A stretch of 64,000 nucleotides of DNA from Acinetobacter indicus CIP 110367 (GTDB lineage: Bacteria; Pseudomonadota; Gammaproteobacteria; Pseudomonadales; Moraxellaceae). Positions 32,731 through 42,501 of the stretch are shown here, piece by piece. Location of the stretch: the NCBI RefSeq assembly GCF_000488255.1, contig NZ_KI530759.1, forward strand, positions 46,001-110,000, read 5' to 3'. The notes beneath the pieces are model-generated. The model was not told where the DNA came from. It made no database searches and was given only the letters and a program-made list of their open reading frames with translations. Numbering within the stretch: the stretch's first letter is position 1; each line of letters begins with the position of its first letter. A program made the translations under genes and the position numbers.

Positions 32731-34149
32731 ATGCAATTGAATTTCAGTAAGCTTACAACCGCCTTGCTATTGAGCAGCAGCTTGGTCGGCTGTGCGGCGG
32801 TGGTGAAAACCCCATATCAGGCACCCGCTGTGACTATTCCGGGCAGTTTCCAGAACAGTAAAGCGGTTAGCCAGCAGGTGCATGCTCAGGTTCAGGCCGA
32901 TCAGTGGTGGACGCTGTTTAAGGATGCCCAGCTGAATGCCCTGGTTGAACAAACCTTGACGCGCAATAGCGATCTGGCGGTTGCCGGGATTAATCTGCAA
33001 CAGGCCCGTCTACAGGCGGGACAGTCTCAAAGCCAGCAAGGAATCCGGATTGGAGATGCCAGTATTTCAACCGGGCACCGTTTTAGTCTGGATGGCGATG
33101 GTAATGCCTCGACCGGAATTTCTCTGGGCTATCCACGCTTGAGTTATGAACTGGATTTATTTGGCAAACTGGCCAACCAGACCGAAGCTGCGCGCTGGGA
33201 AGCCTTAGCCACCGAGCAGGATTTACAGGCCACAGCACAGAGTTTGATTGGTACAGCAGCAGAGCTGTATTGGCAGCTGGGCTATTTAAATGAACGTTAT
33301 CAGGTGGTGCAGCAAAACCTGGCGACCGCACAAAAAACCTATGAACTGGTACAAGTACAGTATCGGGCTGGCGCGGTATCGGGTCTGGATGTAACCCAGG
33401 CAGAACAGGCGGTACAAAACCAGAAATCGACCTTAAGCCAGATTGAGCAGCAGCGTGTAGAAACCCGGACGGCCTTGGCAGTTTTATTAAACATGCCGGT
33501 GCAGCAACTGAATGTTCAGGAACCGCCGCGTTTACCACGCACGGCGCTGCCGGAGATTAGTGCCGGTTTGCCGGCAGAATTATTGGCGCGTCGTCCGGAC
33601 TTGCAGGCCGCTGAGTTGCGCCTGCGCAAAGCCCTGGCCAATAAAGATGCCAATCGGGCCAGCTATTATCCATCGATCAGTTTGACTGGTGTGCTATCGA
33701 CTGGTGTGGGTGCCTCTACCTCACTAAGCAGTGCATTGCAAAATCCGGCCTTGACCTTGGGTGCAGGTTTAAGTCTGCCATTTTTACAATGGAATGACAT
33801 GAAACGCGATTTACAGGTCAACGAACTGGAATATGAAAAAGCGATTTTGCAGTATCGCCAGACCCTATATGCCGCCTTTGCAGATGTGGAAAATGCATTA
33901 TCGGCACGTAATGAGCTGGATAAGCAGCTTGCCTTGCAGGCACGTAATGTTGAACTGGCGGAAAAGTCTGAACGGTTGACTGAAGTTCGTTATCGTAACG
34001 GCGCAGTGGCATTAAAAAATCTGTTAGATGCACAGGAAACCACGCGTAATGCCCGTCTATCTTTGGTGCAAACCCGTCAGAGCCAATACAATGCTTATGT
34101 GACCTTGTTACAAGCGCTGGGTGGGAGTCCGATTCAGCAGTTGCCTTAA
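32731..34149 (+). CDS. Outer-membrane efflux lipoprotein, TolC/NodT type
   Basis: Third part of the exporter: an outer-membrane channel lipoprotein. Of 472 residues the first ~22 are a lipoprotein signal peptide with lipobox LVGC, starting at ATG 32731. An upstream ATG at 32701 lies within macB and is less likely. The two TolC-type repeats are visible (WWTLFKDAQLNALVEQTLTR and ELLARRPDLQAAELRLRKA), with helical coiled segments after each. AAGGA is just before the start and overlaps the macB stop. The insertion element begins 11 bp after the stop. Confidence 0.93.
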   Translation: MQLNFSKLTTALLLSSSLVGCAAVVKTPYQAPAVTIPGSFQNSKAVSQQVHAQVQADQWWTLFKDAQLNALVEQTLTRNSDLAVAGINLQQARLQAGQSQSQQGIRIGDASISTGHRFSLDGDGNASTGISLGYPRLSYELDLFGKLANQTEAARWEALATEQDLQATAQSLIGTAAELYWQLGYLNERYQVVQQNLATAQKTYELVQVQYRAGAVSGLDVTQAEQAVQNQKSTLSQIEQQRVETRTALAVLLNMPVQQLNVQEPPRLPRTALPEISAGLPAELLARRPDLQAAELRLRKALANKDANRASYYPSISLTGVLSTGVGASTSLSSALQNPALTLGAGLSLPFLQWNDMKRDLQVNELEYEKAILQYRQTLYAAFADVENALSARNELDKQLALQARNVELAEKSERLTEVRYRNGAVALKNLLDAQETTRNARLSLVQTRQSQYNAYVTLLQALGGSPIQQLP

Positions 34150-34160
34150 ATTTTATAGAA

Positions 34161-35199
34161 GGCTTTGTTGCACAAACCTATCTGTAAAGGCTTTTTCAGC
34201 GATATAATTTTCAAATGAAGAAGCCTACACACAAAATCTACCGCACAACCAATTGGCCCGCATATAACCGAGCACTCATGAGTCGCGGAAATATTGCCAT
34301 TTGGTTTGATCCTGCTACGCAATGGTATGCTCCATCAAAAGGCAAACAAGGGCGAAATCAAACCTACTCCGACGCAGCCATCCAATGCTGCTTAATGATT
34401 AAATCCTTATTCCGTCTGTCTTTACGTATGGTCACTGGCTTTGTGCAAAGTCTGATTAAACTTTGCGGATTAAATTGGATAGCTCCAGATTACACCACGC
34501 TTTGTAGAAGACAAAAGCATATTGATATTGTAATCAGCTACCAAAAAAGTAGCGATGGGCTGCATCTACTCATGGACTCTACAGGCATGAAGTTTCTAGG
34601 TGAGGGCGAATGGAAACGCAAGAAACATGGACCTGAATATCGTCGCCAATGGCGTAAACTTCATATTGGTATAGATGCTAAAACCCTACAAATACGAGCA
34701 GTTCAGCTTACAACCAATAATATCAGTGATTCACAGGTGCTTGGTGATTTACTTAATCAGATTCCACAAGATGAGCAGATTAACTCTGTTTATACCGATG
34801 GAGCTTATGACACCAAGCAATGCCGTCAGGTCATTGCAGATCGGCAAGCGCATGCGGTGATTCCACCTAGAAAAAATGCGAAACCATGGAAAGATACAAA
34901 GATCAGCTCGCTAGAACGAAATGAATTACTTCGAACAGTTAAACGCTTAGGCAGGAGACTATGGAAAAAATGGTCAGGCTATCATCGACGAAGTTTGGTG
35001 GAAACCAAGATGCATTGCATTAAATTATTAGGCGATAAATTAATGGCAAGAAGCTTTCCTAGTCAGGTGAATGAAATTCATGCACGTGTAGCAGTCCTCA
35101 ACAGGTTTACGGAATTAGGTCGACCACTTACCCAAGTTACGCCTTAAATTTGGCTCAATTAGGGGCGCTTTGCATTTCAAATCTTTGTGCAACAAAACC
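34161..35199 (+). mobile_element. IS5-family insertion sequence (IS903 group), about 1039 bp
   Basis: Terminal inverted repeats GGCTTTGTTGCACAAA (34161-34176) and, on the complement, GGTTTTGTTGCACAAA (35184-35199) match at 15 of 16 positions. It carries one transposase gene. The flanks (TTTATAGAA on the left, GTGCCTGTT on the right) do not match, so no target duplication is visible. The right end lies within the 3' part of vgrG. Size and ends resemble IS17-like elements of Acinetobacter, which is recalled and not checked. Confidence 0.93.
34215..35147 (+). CDS. IS5-family transposase
   Basis: DDE-type transposase of 310 residues for the surrounding element. It has the catalytic Asp in LLMDSTGMKF (~residue 117), Asp in SVYTDGAYDTK (~residue 195), and Glu in the YHRRSLVETKMHCIK box, which keeps the Y-x2-R-x3-E-x6-K spacing of IS5 enzymes. 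The frame is intact, so the element may be active. The start ATG at 34215 lies 54 bp inside the left repeat. Confidence 0.95.
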   Translation: MKKPTHKIYRTTNWPAYNRALMSRGNIAIWFDPATQWYAPSKGKQGRNQTYSDAAIQCCLMIKSLFRLSLRMVTGFVQSLIKLCGLNWIAPDYTTLCRRQKHIDIVISYQKSSDGLHLLMDSTGMKFLGEGEWKRKKHGPEYRRQWRKLHIGIDAKTLQIRAVQLTTNNISDSQVLGDLLNQIPQDEQINSVYTDGAYDTKQCRQVIADRQAHAVIPPRKNAKPWKDTKISSLERNELLRTVKRLGRRLWKKWSGYHRRSLVETKMHCIKLLGDKLMARSFPSQVNEIHARVAVLNRFTELGRPLTQVTP

Positions 35200-37327
35200 G
35201 TGCCTGTTTAAAAGCAGCAGCTTTATTTTCATCCTGCTGTTCGATCTGCTCTAAGAAGTTCTTTAAGTTATCGAGAACTTCTAAAGGATCGGTCTGCTGG
35301 TTTTTGGCCACTTCACTTAAGGCTTGGGCATTGTTCAGTGAGCCTTCAATCTGACTCTTGGCCTCATTGGCATCGAGATGATTGCCTTCGGCTTGTGTCT
35401 GTGGATGGGTGGAAATTAGTAATCCTTCTCCAGCACGAACCGCCCCCCACTGATCGGTTCTGAGTTCAAAACCTTCACCACGACCGTCACTTTCGGCGCT
35501 GGCTTTGGGATGGCTCAAGTTCCCCAGATTTAGTTGTGTTGCACCATGGCTGCTTTGCAGCTGGGCTGAAATCTGCTTCGGAGTATCATCAAAACGCAGC
35601 TGGTTAAAACCACTGCCTTCAATTTCCTGTGAGCGGATCCCGCTGAGTTTTTTGGTGTCGGGTAGTTGGCCTTGTTGGTCGAATTGGGTTGGCGAGCGTT
35701 CTGCTTCATGTAAACGACCAACCACGAAAGGCCGGTCGATGTTACCGTCAAAGAAGTCGATCACCACAATTTCATTAATCCGTGGCAGGAAACGTGCCCC
35801 GTAGCCTTCTCCGGCCCAAGGTGTCAGTACATCGACCCAGGCGGAATCGGTGTCATTGTCATTGCTACCGGCCCCACCATCATGCTGATGGTCATCACTG
35901 CGGGTAAACAGGAAGCGGACTTTAATCCGTCCCCATTCATCGACATGGATGCTTTCGCCAGCAGGACCGACTACCCGGGCGCGCTGTGGATGAGCCGCCG
36001 GTCGGTGCTGTAGTGGATGGTATTCCGGTACGGTGCGGATGTTGCGACGTTGTAAGGTTAAGGTATTGCCTTGACGTTCATCCGGGTGTTGTTTTTGTTG
36101 AAAACTAAAATGGCTATGCCAGTGGCTCTGGCTGAGTAGCTGGTTAATCTGCTGATTGAGGTCTTTGGGTAAGTTGTTCTGGTTATAGAACTGTTTGCCG
36201 GTGATTAAGAATTCTTTGTCGGCTGCGCTGTGCTGGTCAATTTCGGGATGTTCATTCAGTTCAAACCAGTAGCCGACCTGGGCATCACGGACGGTGGAAT
36301 GGGCACTAAAGTATTTGGATTGCAGGTCGTTGTAGTGACTGAGGTTCTGGTTCAGTTTGTCCAGCTGGTTATTAGAGGATGCGGTGGCCTGGTCTTCGCC
36401 ATTTAAATCCTGCATCCAGGCCGGGCTGATCTGCCAGGCTTGTTCCAGGCTCAAGCTGGCATTGTCCTGATTATGGCTGTGCTGGTGTTTGCTTTGCACT
36501 GAACCGGCGCCTTCTTCCTGGCTCAGGCTATCTGACTGCCAGCGTTGCAGATGTACGGCGGTCGGTTGCAGGCTGCGCTGGGCAATCAACTGGGTGATGC
36601 TGTCTAATTGTTCGGTGGCACTGGAGCGATGAAAGCGGATACTGCGACGATTTAAGGCACTGTACTGGCTGTTGTCATCAATCAGGCGCAGTTTCTGGGC
36701 CTGTATCGGGCTGCTGGAATGTACGACCTGTAACTGGGCTTCATCAATCAGCCAGTTAATGCCTTCACTGCGCCAGAGCCGGGTCAGGAAGTCATAGTCG
36801 GTTTCATTGGACTGCATGATAAAGGGACGCACATCCAGTTCCTGGGTCAGTCCGGTTAAGTCCAGGGTCAGGCTGGCGGCAAAGAGCGGGCTTTTGTTTT
36901 GCCATTCTTTAAATAAGATCTCGCTGACCTCACGCACGCTTTTATTCATAAACACACGGCTGTTACGGCGTTTATGCCAGAGTGCGGTTGGATCTTCTAG
37001 CGTAAGTTTATAGAGGGTGAGAGAGCCATCACTCTGGCCTTGCGCGGCTGCGGTGATAATACCGCTGCTGCGAAATAGCTGGCCCTGGTCAGTGACCTGA
37101 TCGACGGCAACCTGCGCGCCGATAAACTGTTTTAACGGAATCTGGGCATTGGTCGAAAGACAGATCAGTTCGGCATGTAAACCGTCATTGAGCTGGTGTT
37201 CACCGTCGATGCGCTGTAAAAAAACATCGGTATTTAAGGCAGGCTGAGAAAATTGAATATGGAGGGCACGTTTTTGTGGGCTGAGGCCTAATTTTTCTAG
37301 TGCTGCAAATATATTGCTTGGCATCAT
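35177..37327 (-). pseudogene. vgrG: VgrG spike protein of type VI secretion, 3' end cut by the IS
   Basis: VgrG trimers form the puncturing tip of type VI secretion. This frame of 716 codons carries the gp27-like start (ALHIQFSQPALNTDVFLQRI), NETDYDFLTRLWRSEGINWL, the gp5-like OB region (VHVDEWGRIKVRFLF, EGYGARFLPRINEIVVIDFF), then GEGFELRTDQWGAVRAGEG. In relatives a DUF2345 domain and a C-terminal effector or adaptor region follow. Here the frame runs into the IS terminal repeat at 35199 and ends with RFCCTKI and a stop, residues encoded by the IS. The missing 3' part is not found on the other side of the IS. Probably non-functional or altered. Confidence 0.9.
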
Positions 37328-37466
37328 TGTTCTGTAATAAATAGCTAAAAAAAAGTGTGGCTATTTTATACAAAATAACCACATAAAACATCGCTTCAAC
37401 CCGGCCGCTTGTTTATCAATATGTAACTATCCGATAAAAAGCCGGCACAGGTTGAAACATTCCGAC

Positions 37467-38285
37467 TTATTCTGCGTCCATCATGGCGGCGCTCATACCC
37501 ACGGTATTAAAGCCAGCATCTACATACAGAATTTCACCGGTAATCCCGTTGGCCCACGGTGAGCACAGGAATAAAGCGGCATTGCCCACTTCTTCAATGG
37601 TGACATTACGTTTTAATGGGGCAATTTTTTCATTGGCATCCAACATCTTACGGAATGATTTAATTCCTGATGCAGCCAATGTACGGATTGGACCGGCAGA
37701 AATGGCATTAACACGAATGCCTTCAGCACCCAAGCTAGAGGCTAAATAACGCACCCCTGCTTCAAGCGAAGCTTTGGCCATGCCCATCACGTTGTAGTTT
37801 GGCATTACACGCTCAGAACCCTGATAAGTCAGGGTTAATAAACAGCCTTGACGCGCCTGTAATAATGGTTTTGCGGCACGCGCCATCGCAACAAAGCTGT
37901 AGGCGCTGATGTCATGCGCAATTTTAAAACCTTCACGGTCGGTCACATCAGTAAAGTCACCATCTAAGGTATGGGCTGGTGCGAAACCAATTGAATGCAC
38001 CACGCCATCCAGACCATCCCAATGTTGAGCAAGATCGACAAAGACCTGTTCAATTTCAGCATCTACCGCAACATCACAAGGAAGAACAATTTTAGAACCA
38101 AACTGTTCTGCAAATTCATCCACACGTTTTTTCAATTTTTCATTCGGATAGGTAAAAGCCAGCTCTGCACCTTCACGATGTAAAGCCTGAGCAACACCAA
38201 ATGCAATGGATAATTTACTCGCAATACCCGCGATTAAAAAGCGTTTACCCGCTAATAGTCCTTGTGCCATGTGAATCTCACTCAT
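37467..38285 (-). CDS. fabI: Enoyl-ACP reductase (NADH)
   Basis: Last reduction step of fatty-acid elongation; the target of triclosan-type inhibitors in other bacteria. The 272 residues contain the cofactor loop [20 protein letters not shown], the enoyl reductase Tyr-x6-Lys pattern in [13 protein letters not shown], and [11 protein letters not shown]. The gene follows a Bax inhibitor-like gene in the same direction, with a terminator-like hairpin between them. Confidence 0.97.
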   Translation of the reverse strand: MSEIHMAQGLLAGKRFLIAGIASKLSIAFGVAQALHREGAELAFTYPNEKLKKRVDEFAEQFGSKIVLPCDVAVDAEIEQVFVDLAQHWDGLDGVVHSIGFAPAHTLDGDFTDVTDREGFKIAHDISAYSFVAMARAAKPLLQARQGCLLTLTYQGSERVMPNYNVMGMAKASLEAGVRYLASSLGAEGIRVNAISAGPIRTLAASGIKSFRKMLDANEKIAPLKRNVTIEEVGNAALFLCSPWANGITGEILYVDAGFNTVGMSAAMMDAE

Positions 38286-38367
38286 ATTGATTTTGCAGTA
38301 TCATGCCAATTCTGAGCCAATTCGGAAATTGCATAATGCGCCTTTTTTTCAATTCCTCCGAAGAAAG

Positions 38368-38398
38368 TAAAAATCGCGCAAAGGTTGCGCGATTTTAA
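38368..38398 (-). terminator. Terminator after the Bax inhibitor-like gene
   Basis: On the minus strand AAAATCGCGCAA and TTGCGCGATTTTT form a stem with a short loop. It lies between the stop of the YccA-like gene and the fabI start. Confidence 0.75.
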
Positions 38399-38418
38399 TG
38401 TCGATAAATGCCGGGAAG

Positions 38419-39153
38419 TTAATCATTGCTTTGCAATAAGCCCAGCAAACGCAGGAAGGAATAATACATCCAGACCAAGGTGGCCAATAAGGCAATGGCG
38501 CTCAGCCATTCCATGCTTTTCGGTGCACCTTGTGCTGCACCGGTTTCAATCAGGTCAAAGTCTAGAATCAGGTTTAAAGAGGCAATCACGGCCACAAATG
38601 CTGCAAAGCCAATTCCAAGCCAGTTGCTTTCAAACAGATAAGGAATACTCGACCCCAAAGCCAGACTCAGAAAGATTTGCACCACAAACACCATCGCAAT
38701 CGCAATTGAGGCCGACATCACCACCGCCTTAAATTTTTCAGTGGCGCGAATTACCCGAGTACGATACAGCACAAACATCACCAATGTGGTCACAAAGGTA
38801 GCCAGCAAGGCCTGTAATGGCACACCCGGAAACTGCAACTGGAAGATCACTGAAATCCCGCCCAGAAAGGCCCCTTCAAACAGCGCATAGGGAATGGCCA
38901 GCGTGCGCGCTGTATTTGGCTTAAAGGTGGCCACCAAAGCCAGAATCAGTCCGCCAATGGCACCGACAATTGCGCCAGCATAGGCAATAGAAAGATTGGC
39001 GGTCAGGAAACTGTAGAAAAACAGGCCGATGCCCACCACGGCGGCAATTAAAGTCAGCAGGACAGATTTTTGGATTGCTCCCTGCACGCTCATCGGCTGG
39101 GCATAATCACTCGACACCTCAACGCGTGTCAGGATCGGGTTATTACTTTGCAT
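38419..39153 (-). CDS. Bax inhibitor-1/YccA family membrane protein
   Basis: A 244-residue seven-helix membrane protein. Hydrophobic segments are spaced along the whole length from about residue 28 to 240 (VLLTLIAAVVGIGLFFYSF, AYAGAIVGAIGGLILALVA and others), and the protein ends with a Leu-rich helix and a short polar tail. It fits the BaxI_1 (PF12811) branch. Bacterial members are poorly characterised; eukaryotic relatives leak calcium in a pH-dependent way. No local gene suggests its role. Confidence 0.85.
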   Translation of the reverse strand: MQSNNPILTRVEVSSDYAQPMSVQGAIQKSVLLTLIAAVVGIGLFFYSFLTANLSIAYAGAIVGAIGGLILALVATFKPNTARTLAIPYALFEGAFLGGISVIFQLQFPGVPLQALLATFVTTLVMFVLYRTRVIRATEKFKAVVMSASIAIAMVFVVQIFLSLALGSSIPYLFESNWLGIGFAAFVAVIASLNLILDFDLIETGAAQGAPKSMEWLSAIALLATLVWMYYSFLRLLGLLQSND

Positions 39154-39324
39154 GATTTAAGGTACTCCGATCATTGCGGCAAATGGGTTTTGAAATACTC
39201 ATTGCTCCTATCATAAGCGCGCAGCTGCATCCTGTCTAAATAATCACCAAAAAGATTACATCTTTATAACGGGTAATATCTCTGGATCACATCCGAATAA
39301 CAGCAAATGAAAAACGATAGAGAT

Positions 39325-39352
39325 AAAAAAAGAGGCCCAAAGCCTCTTCTTA
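39325..39352 (-). terminator. Terminator of orn
   Basis: On the minus strand AAGAGGC-TTTG-GGCCTCTT is followed by a long T-run. A second hairpin (CTGTGG and CCCACAG) stands a few bases closer to the gene. Confidence 0.85.
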
Positions 39353-39408
39353 AGCGCTGTGGATACGCTAGTCCCCACAGTGCAAATAGATGGATGATGA
39401 ACAGATAC

Positions 39409-39963
39409 TTATTTATTCATAATAAAGAAATATTCACGATAGTATTTTAGCTCGGCAATCGAGTCACGGATATCATCCATGGCCAAGTGAGAAGCATTTT
39501 TCTTTAAGCCGCTCATGATTTCCGGACGCCAGCGTTTGGCCAGTTCCTTGACTGAAGACACATCCAGATTACGGTAATGGAAGAACTGCTCCAGCTCCGG
39601 CATTAACCGGTGTAAAAAGCGTCGGTCCTGACAGATCGAGTTACCGCACATCGGCGAGGTTTTTGGATTGACCCATTTTTTCAGGAATTCCAAGGTTTGC
39701 TGCTCGGCATCCTGCGCGCTCAGTTTACTGCGACGTACACGCTCAATTAAGCCAGACTGACCGTGCTGACGCGTGTTCCATTCATCCATGGCATTTAAAA
39801 TACGATCTGATTGATGCACGGCCAGTACCGGACCTTCCGCCAGAATATTTAAATGATCGTCTGTCACAATGGTGGCAATTTCAATAATCTGATCATTATC
39901 GGTATCTAAACCTGTCATTTCCAGGTCAATCCAAATTAAGCGGGTATCAGGCGTGCTGCTCAT
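39409..39963 (-). CDS. orn: Oligoribonuclease
   Basis: 3'-5' exoribonuclease that degrades 2-5-nt RNAs and the pGpG product of cyclic di-GMP breakdown. The 184 residues are full length. [12 protein letters not shown] carries the first Asp-Glu pair, [11 protein letters not shown] the second acidic site, and [16 protein letters not shown] the final His/Asp part of a DEDDh exonuclease. It is divergent from rsgA, as in many gammaproteobacteria. Confidence 0.97.
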   Translation of the reverse strand: MSSTPDTRLIWIDLEMTGLDTDNDQIIEIATIVTDDHLNILAEGPVLAVHQSDRILNAMDEWNTRQHGQSGLIERVRRSKLSAQDAEQQTLEFLKKWVNPKTSPMCGNSICQDRRFLHRLMPELEQFFHYRNLDVSSVKELAKRWRPEIMSGLKKNASHLAMDDIRDSIAELKYYREYFFIMNK

Positions 39964-40088
39964 AAATGTGCAATCTTATTCGTCTTAAAAACGGCTATAG
40001 TAGCAAATTTCTGTGTTCTTGGGTGTCATTCTGCCCGTGCTTCATGCTATTTTTGCACTCCAGATTTCATGGTTTTTTTAGGATATGA

Positions 40089-41147
40089 ATGGCTTTAATT
40101 CGTAAGCGTCGCCTGACTGAACAGCAACAACGCCGCATTCAGAAACAGCAGCAAACCCGGCAGGAAGAGATAGACAGCTCCAATGATCTGGAAGGTCTGG
40201 TGGTGCAGCATTATGGACGCCAACTGGAAGTACAAGCCCTCTCCATGCCGGAGCAGCATCCTGAAAAACCCGTGGTGGCTGAAGGTGAACCTGAACCGTT
40301 CTGGAAACCGATTGAACTGGGCAGCATCTGGCGCTGTCATACCCGCACCAACCTGGAATTGCTGGTCACCGGTGACCGGGTCAAATGGCAGGCCGATCCA
40401 AATACCGGTCTGGGCATTATTAGCGCGATTCATCCGCGTCAGTCTTTGCTCACGCGCCCGGACCGTTACCACAAAGTCAAACCGGTGGCGGCCAACATCT
40501 CGCTGATTGTGATTGTGTTTGCACCGCTGCCAGAACCGGCACCAGGTCTGATTGACCGCTATCTGGTGGCCTGTGCCGATGCCAATATTCCGGCGCTGCT
40601 GATCCTGAACAAATCCGACCTACTTACCGAAAATGATCCGATTCTGGATTTACTGCAAGAATACCGTGATTTGGGTTATGAAGTGATGCAGACCCAGTCT
40701 GATGCAGATCTGACCGAACTGTCCAACCGTTTAAAAAATGAAACTGTGGCCTTTGTCGGTCAGTCTGGCGTGGGTAAAAGCACCCTGATTAATGCCATCG
40801 TGCCGGAAGCGGCGCAGAAAACCAATATCATCTCAGAAAACTCGGCCCTGGGTCAGCACACCACCACCTCCACCCGCTTAATTCCGTTTGGTGAAGGTTC
40901 GGCGCTCATTGACTCACCGGGCATCCGTGAATTTGGCCTGTGGCATTTGACGACTGAAAAAATCCAGCAGGGTTTTCCGGAAATTGAAAATCTGCTCGGT
41001 CACTGTCAATTCCGTAACTGTACCCATAAGCACGAAAAGCAATGTGCCTTGCGTCAGGCGGCAGCAGCGGGTGAGATTTTAACGCGCCGGCTCGACAGTT
41101 ATTTACGTCTGATTGATGAAGTCAACGAAGCCCAGCAAAAAAATTAG
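40089..41147 (+). CDS. rsgA: Ribosome small-subunit GTPase RsgA
   Basis: Circularly permuted GTPase that checks and matures the 30S subunit. The 352 residues show an N-terminal OB-fold, G4 (LILNKSDL) before G1 (GQSGVGKSTLINA) and G3 (LIDSPGIREF), which is the permuted order. The C-terminal zinc domain with CQFRNCTHKHEKQC follows. The first ~20 residues are an Arg/Gln-rich extension (RLTEQQQRRIQKQQQTRQEE). Another ATG at 40085 lies out of frame. Confidence 0.97.
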   Translation: MALIRKRRLTEQQQRRIQKQQQTRQEEIDSSNDLEGLVVQHYGRQLEVQALSMPEQHPEKPVVAEGEPEPFWKPIELGSIWRCHTRTNLELLVTGDRVKWQADPNTGLGIISAIHPRQSLLTRPDRYHKVKPVAANISLIVIVFAPLPEPAPGLIDRYLVACADANIPALLILNKSDLLTENDPILDLLQEYRDLGYEVMQTQSDADLTELSNRLKNETVAFVGQSGVGKSTLINAIVPEAAQKTNIISENSALGQHTTTSTRLIPFGEGSALIDSPGIREFGLWHLTTEKIQQGFPEIENLLGHCQFRNCTHKHEKQCALRQAAAAGEILTRRLDSYLRLIDEVNEAQQKN

Positions 41148-41243
41148 TTTAATTGCAGCCCGACCCTTGAAGCGGTGATTTTGATCACCATATTTATAGG
41201 CTATACTCTGTGACAATTTTTGAAATTGTAATTTAGGTGACTT

Positions 41244-41651
41244 GTGGAACGTTGGTTCGAGTTTATGGGGAATCACCCCTTCTTGTTTGGAACACTGGCA
41301 GTTTTGGTGGTTTTATTCTTCATTTTGGAAGGCCAACGTAACGGGCGTAAAATTTCCCCACAATCTTTAGGGATTCTGGTGAAAGCCAAAAATGCCATGC
41401 TGATTGATTTACGTGATGCCAAAGACTTCCGTGAAGGCCATATCAGCGGCAGCCGCAACATTCCTTACAGCAAAATTTCAAGCCATATTGAAGAGTTAAA
41501 AACCGCTGACCGTCCATTGGTGTTTATCTGCAATTTAGGTCAAATTGCCGGCACTGCCCTGCAACAGGTAGGCCACGCAGATAGCTATCGTCTGGATGGT
41601 GGGATCAGTAACTGGAAAGCACAAGGCTTACCTTTAGTAAAAAGCAAATAA
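41244..41651 (+). CDS. Membrane-anchored rhodanese-like protein (YibN type)
   Basis: A 135-residue protein with one N-terminal membrane helix (FLFGTLAVLVVLFFILEGQ, about residues 13-31) and a rhodanese domain with LIDLRDAKDFREGHISGSRN. The active-site loop has Cys in FICNLGQIAG. Rhodanese-like proteins transfer sulfane sulfur or act as redox sensors. The GTG start is preceded by AGGTGA. It stands upstream of grxC and secB, the conserved yibN-grxC-secB order, so a role near protein export or redox balance is plausible but inferred. Confidence 0.88.
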   Translation: MERWFEFMGNHPFLFGTLAVLVVLFFILEGQRNGRKISPQSLGILVKAKNAMLIDLRDAKDFREGHISGSRNIPYSKISSHIEELKTADRPLVFICNLGQIAGTALQQVGHADSYRLDGGISNWKAQGLPLVKSK

Positions 41652-41671
41652 TCCGCTTGAGGAGATTAGCA

Positions 41672-41929
41672 ATGGCTGAAGTAACGATTTATTCAACAAC
41701 TGTATGTCCATATTGCGTACGTGCAAAACAGCTTCTTGAGCGTAAAGGCGTTGTCTATAAAGAAATCAATTTATCCAACGAAGCACCAGAAGTCCGCACT
41801 GAACTGATGCAGCGCACCAACCATCGTACTGTTCCACAAATTTTCATTAACGAGCAGTTTATTGGTGGTTTCGACCAACTTTACGCCCTTGAGCGTGAAG
41901 GCAAACTCGATGACTTACTGGCGTCATAA
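41672..41929 (+). CDS. grxC: Glutaredoxin 3
   Basis: Small GSH-dependent thiol oxidoreductase of 85 residues. The CPYC active site is near residue 11, and the TVPQIFINE cis-proline segment and GGFDQLYALEREGKLD are typical. An in-frame ATG at 41657 exists. ATG 41672 gives the usual length and follows GAGGAG. Confidence 0.96.
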   Translation: MAEVTIYSTTVCPYCVRAKQLLERKGVVYKEINLSNEAPEVRTELMQRTNHRTVPQIFINEQFIGGFDQLYALEREGKLDDLLAS

Positions 41930-41969
41930 TTTCAGTTAATTTTCTGTTCATATTTTTAAGGAATAAATA

Positions 41970-42428
41970 ATGAGTGAACAACAACAAGCTCAACCACAAT
42001 TGGCATTAGAGCGTATTTATACAAAAGATATTTCTTTTGAAGTTCCAGGGGCACAAGTATTTACCAAAGAATGGCAGCCTGAACTGAATATCAATCTGTC
42101 GTCTTCTGCAGAAAAGATTGATCCAACCCACTTTGAAGTGTCTTTAAAAGTTGTTGTTCAAGCTAACAATGCCGGTGATACAGCATTTATTGTAGATGTC
42201 ACTCAAGCAGGTATTTTCCTGATTGATGGCGTAGAAGAAGAACGTCTGCCGTATATTCTGGGTGCCTACTGCCCGAACATCCTGTTCCCGTTCTTGCGTG
42301 AAGCAGTGAATGATATGGTTACCAAAGGCAGCTTCCCGCAATTGCTGTTAACGCCAATCAACTTTGATGCTGAATTTGAAGCCAACATGCAACGCGCACA
42401 AGCCGCTGCTGCAGAAGGTCAGGCTTAA
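41970..42428 (+). CDS. secB: Protein-export chaperone SecB
   Basis: Cytoplasmic tetrameric chaperone that keeps preproteins unfolded and hands them to SecA. The 152 residues start with a Gln-rich tail ([19 protein letters not shown]), then [17 protein letters not shown]. The conserved [20 protein letters not shown] and [15 protein letters not shown] follow. It is the third gene of the rhodanese-grxC-secB group, with a terminator after it. Confidence 0.97.
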   Translation: MSEQQQAQPQLALERIYTKDISFEVPGAQVFTKEWQPELNINLSSSAEKIDPTHFEVSLKVVVQANNAGDTAFIVDVTQAGIFLIDGVEEERLPYILGAYCPNILFPFLREAVNDMVTKGSFPQLLLTPINFDAEFEANMQRAQAAAAEGQA

Positions 42429-42456
42429 TTGTATTCAGGCATTTAAGTCCAACACG

Positions 42457-42486
42457 AAAAAGCCCTGCACTTGCAGGGCTTTTTTA
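42457..42486. terminator. Bidirectional terminator between secB and coaBC
   Basis: AAAAAGCCCTGCA and TGCAGGGCTTTTTT form a strong stem with A- and T-runs on either side, between convergent secB and coaBC. Confidence 0.92.
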
Positions 42487-42501
42487 TTTGTTCTGACAAG
42501 A

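Noticed and set aside
34161..37327. A full type VI secretion cluster
   Set aside because: Only vgrG is present; neighbours are an efflux operon and fabI, so the locus is an orphan vgrG.
37381..37466. Possible fabI terminator
   Set aside because: TTCAACC and GGTTGAA repeats are present, but the stem is imperfect and no T-run follows on the minus strand.
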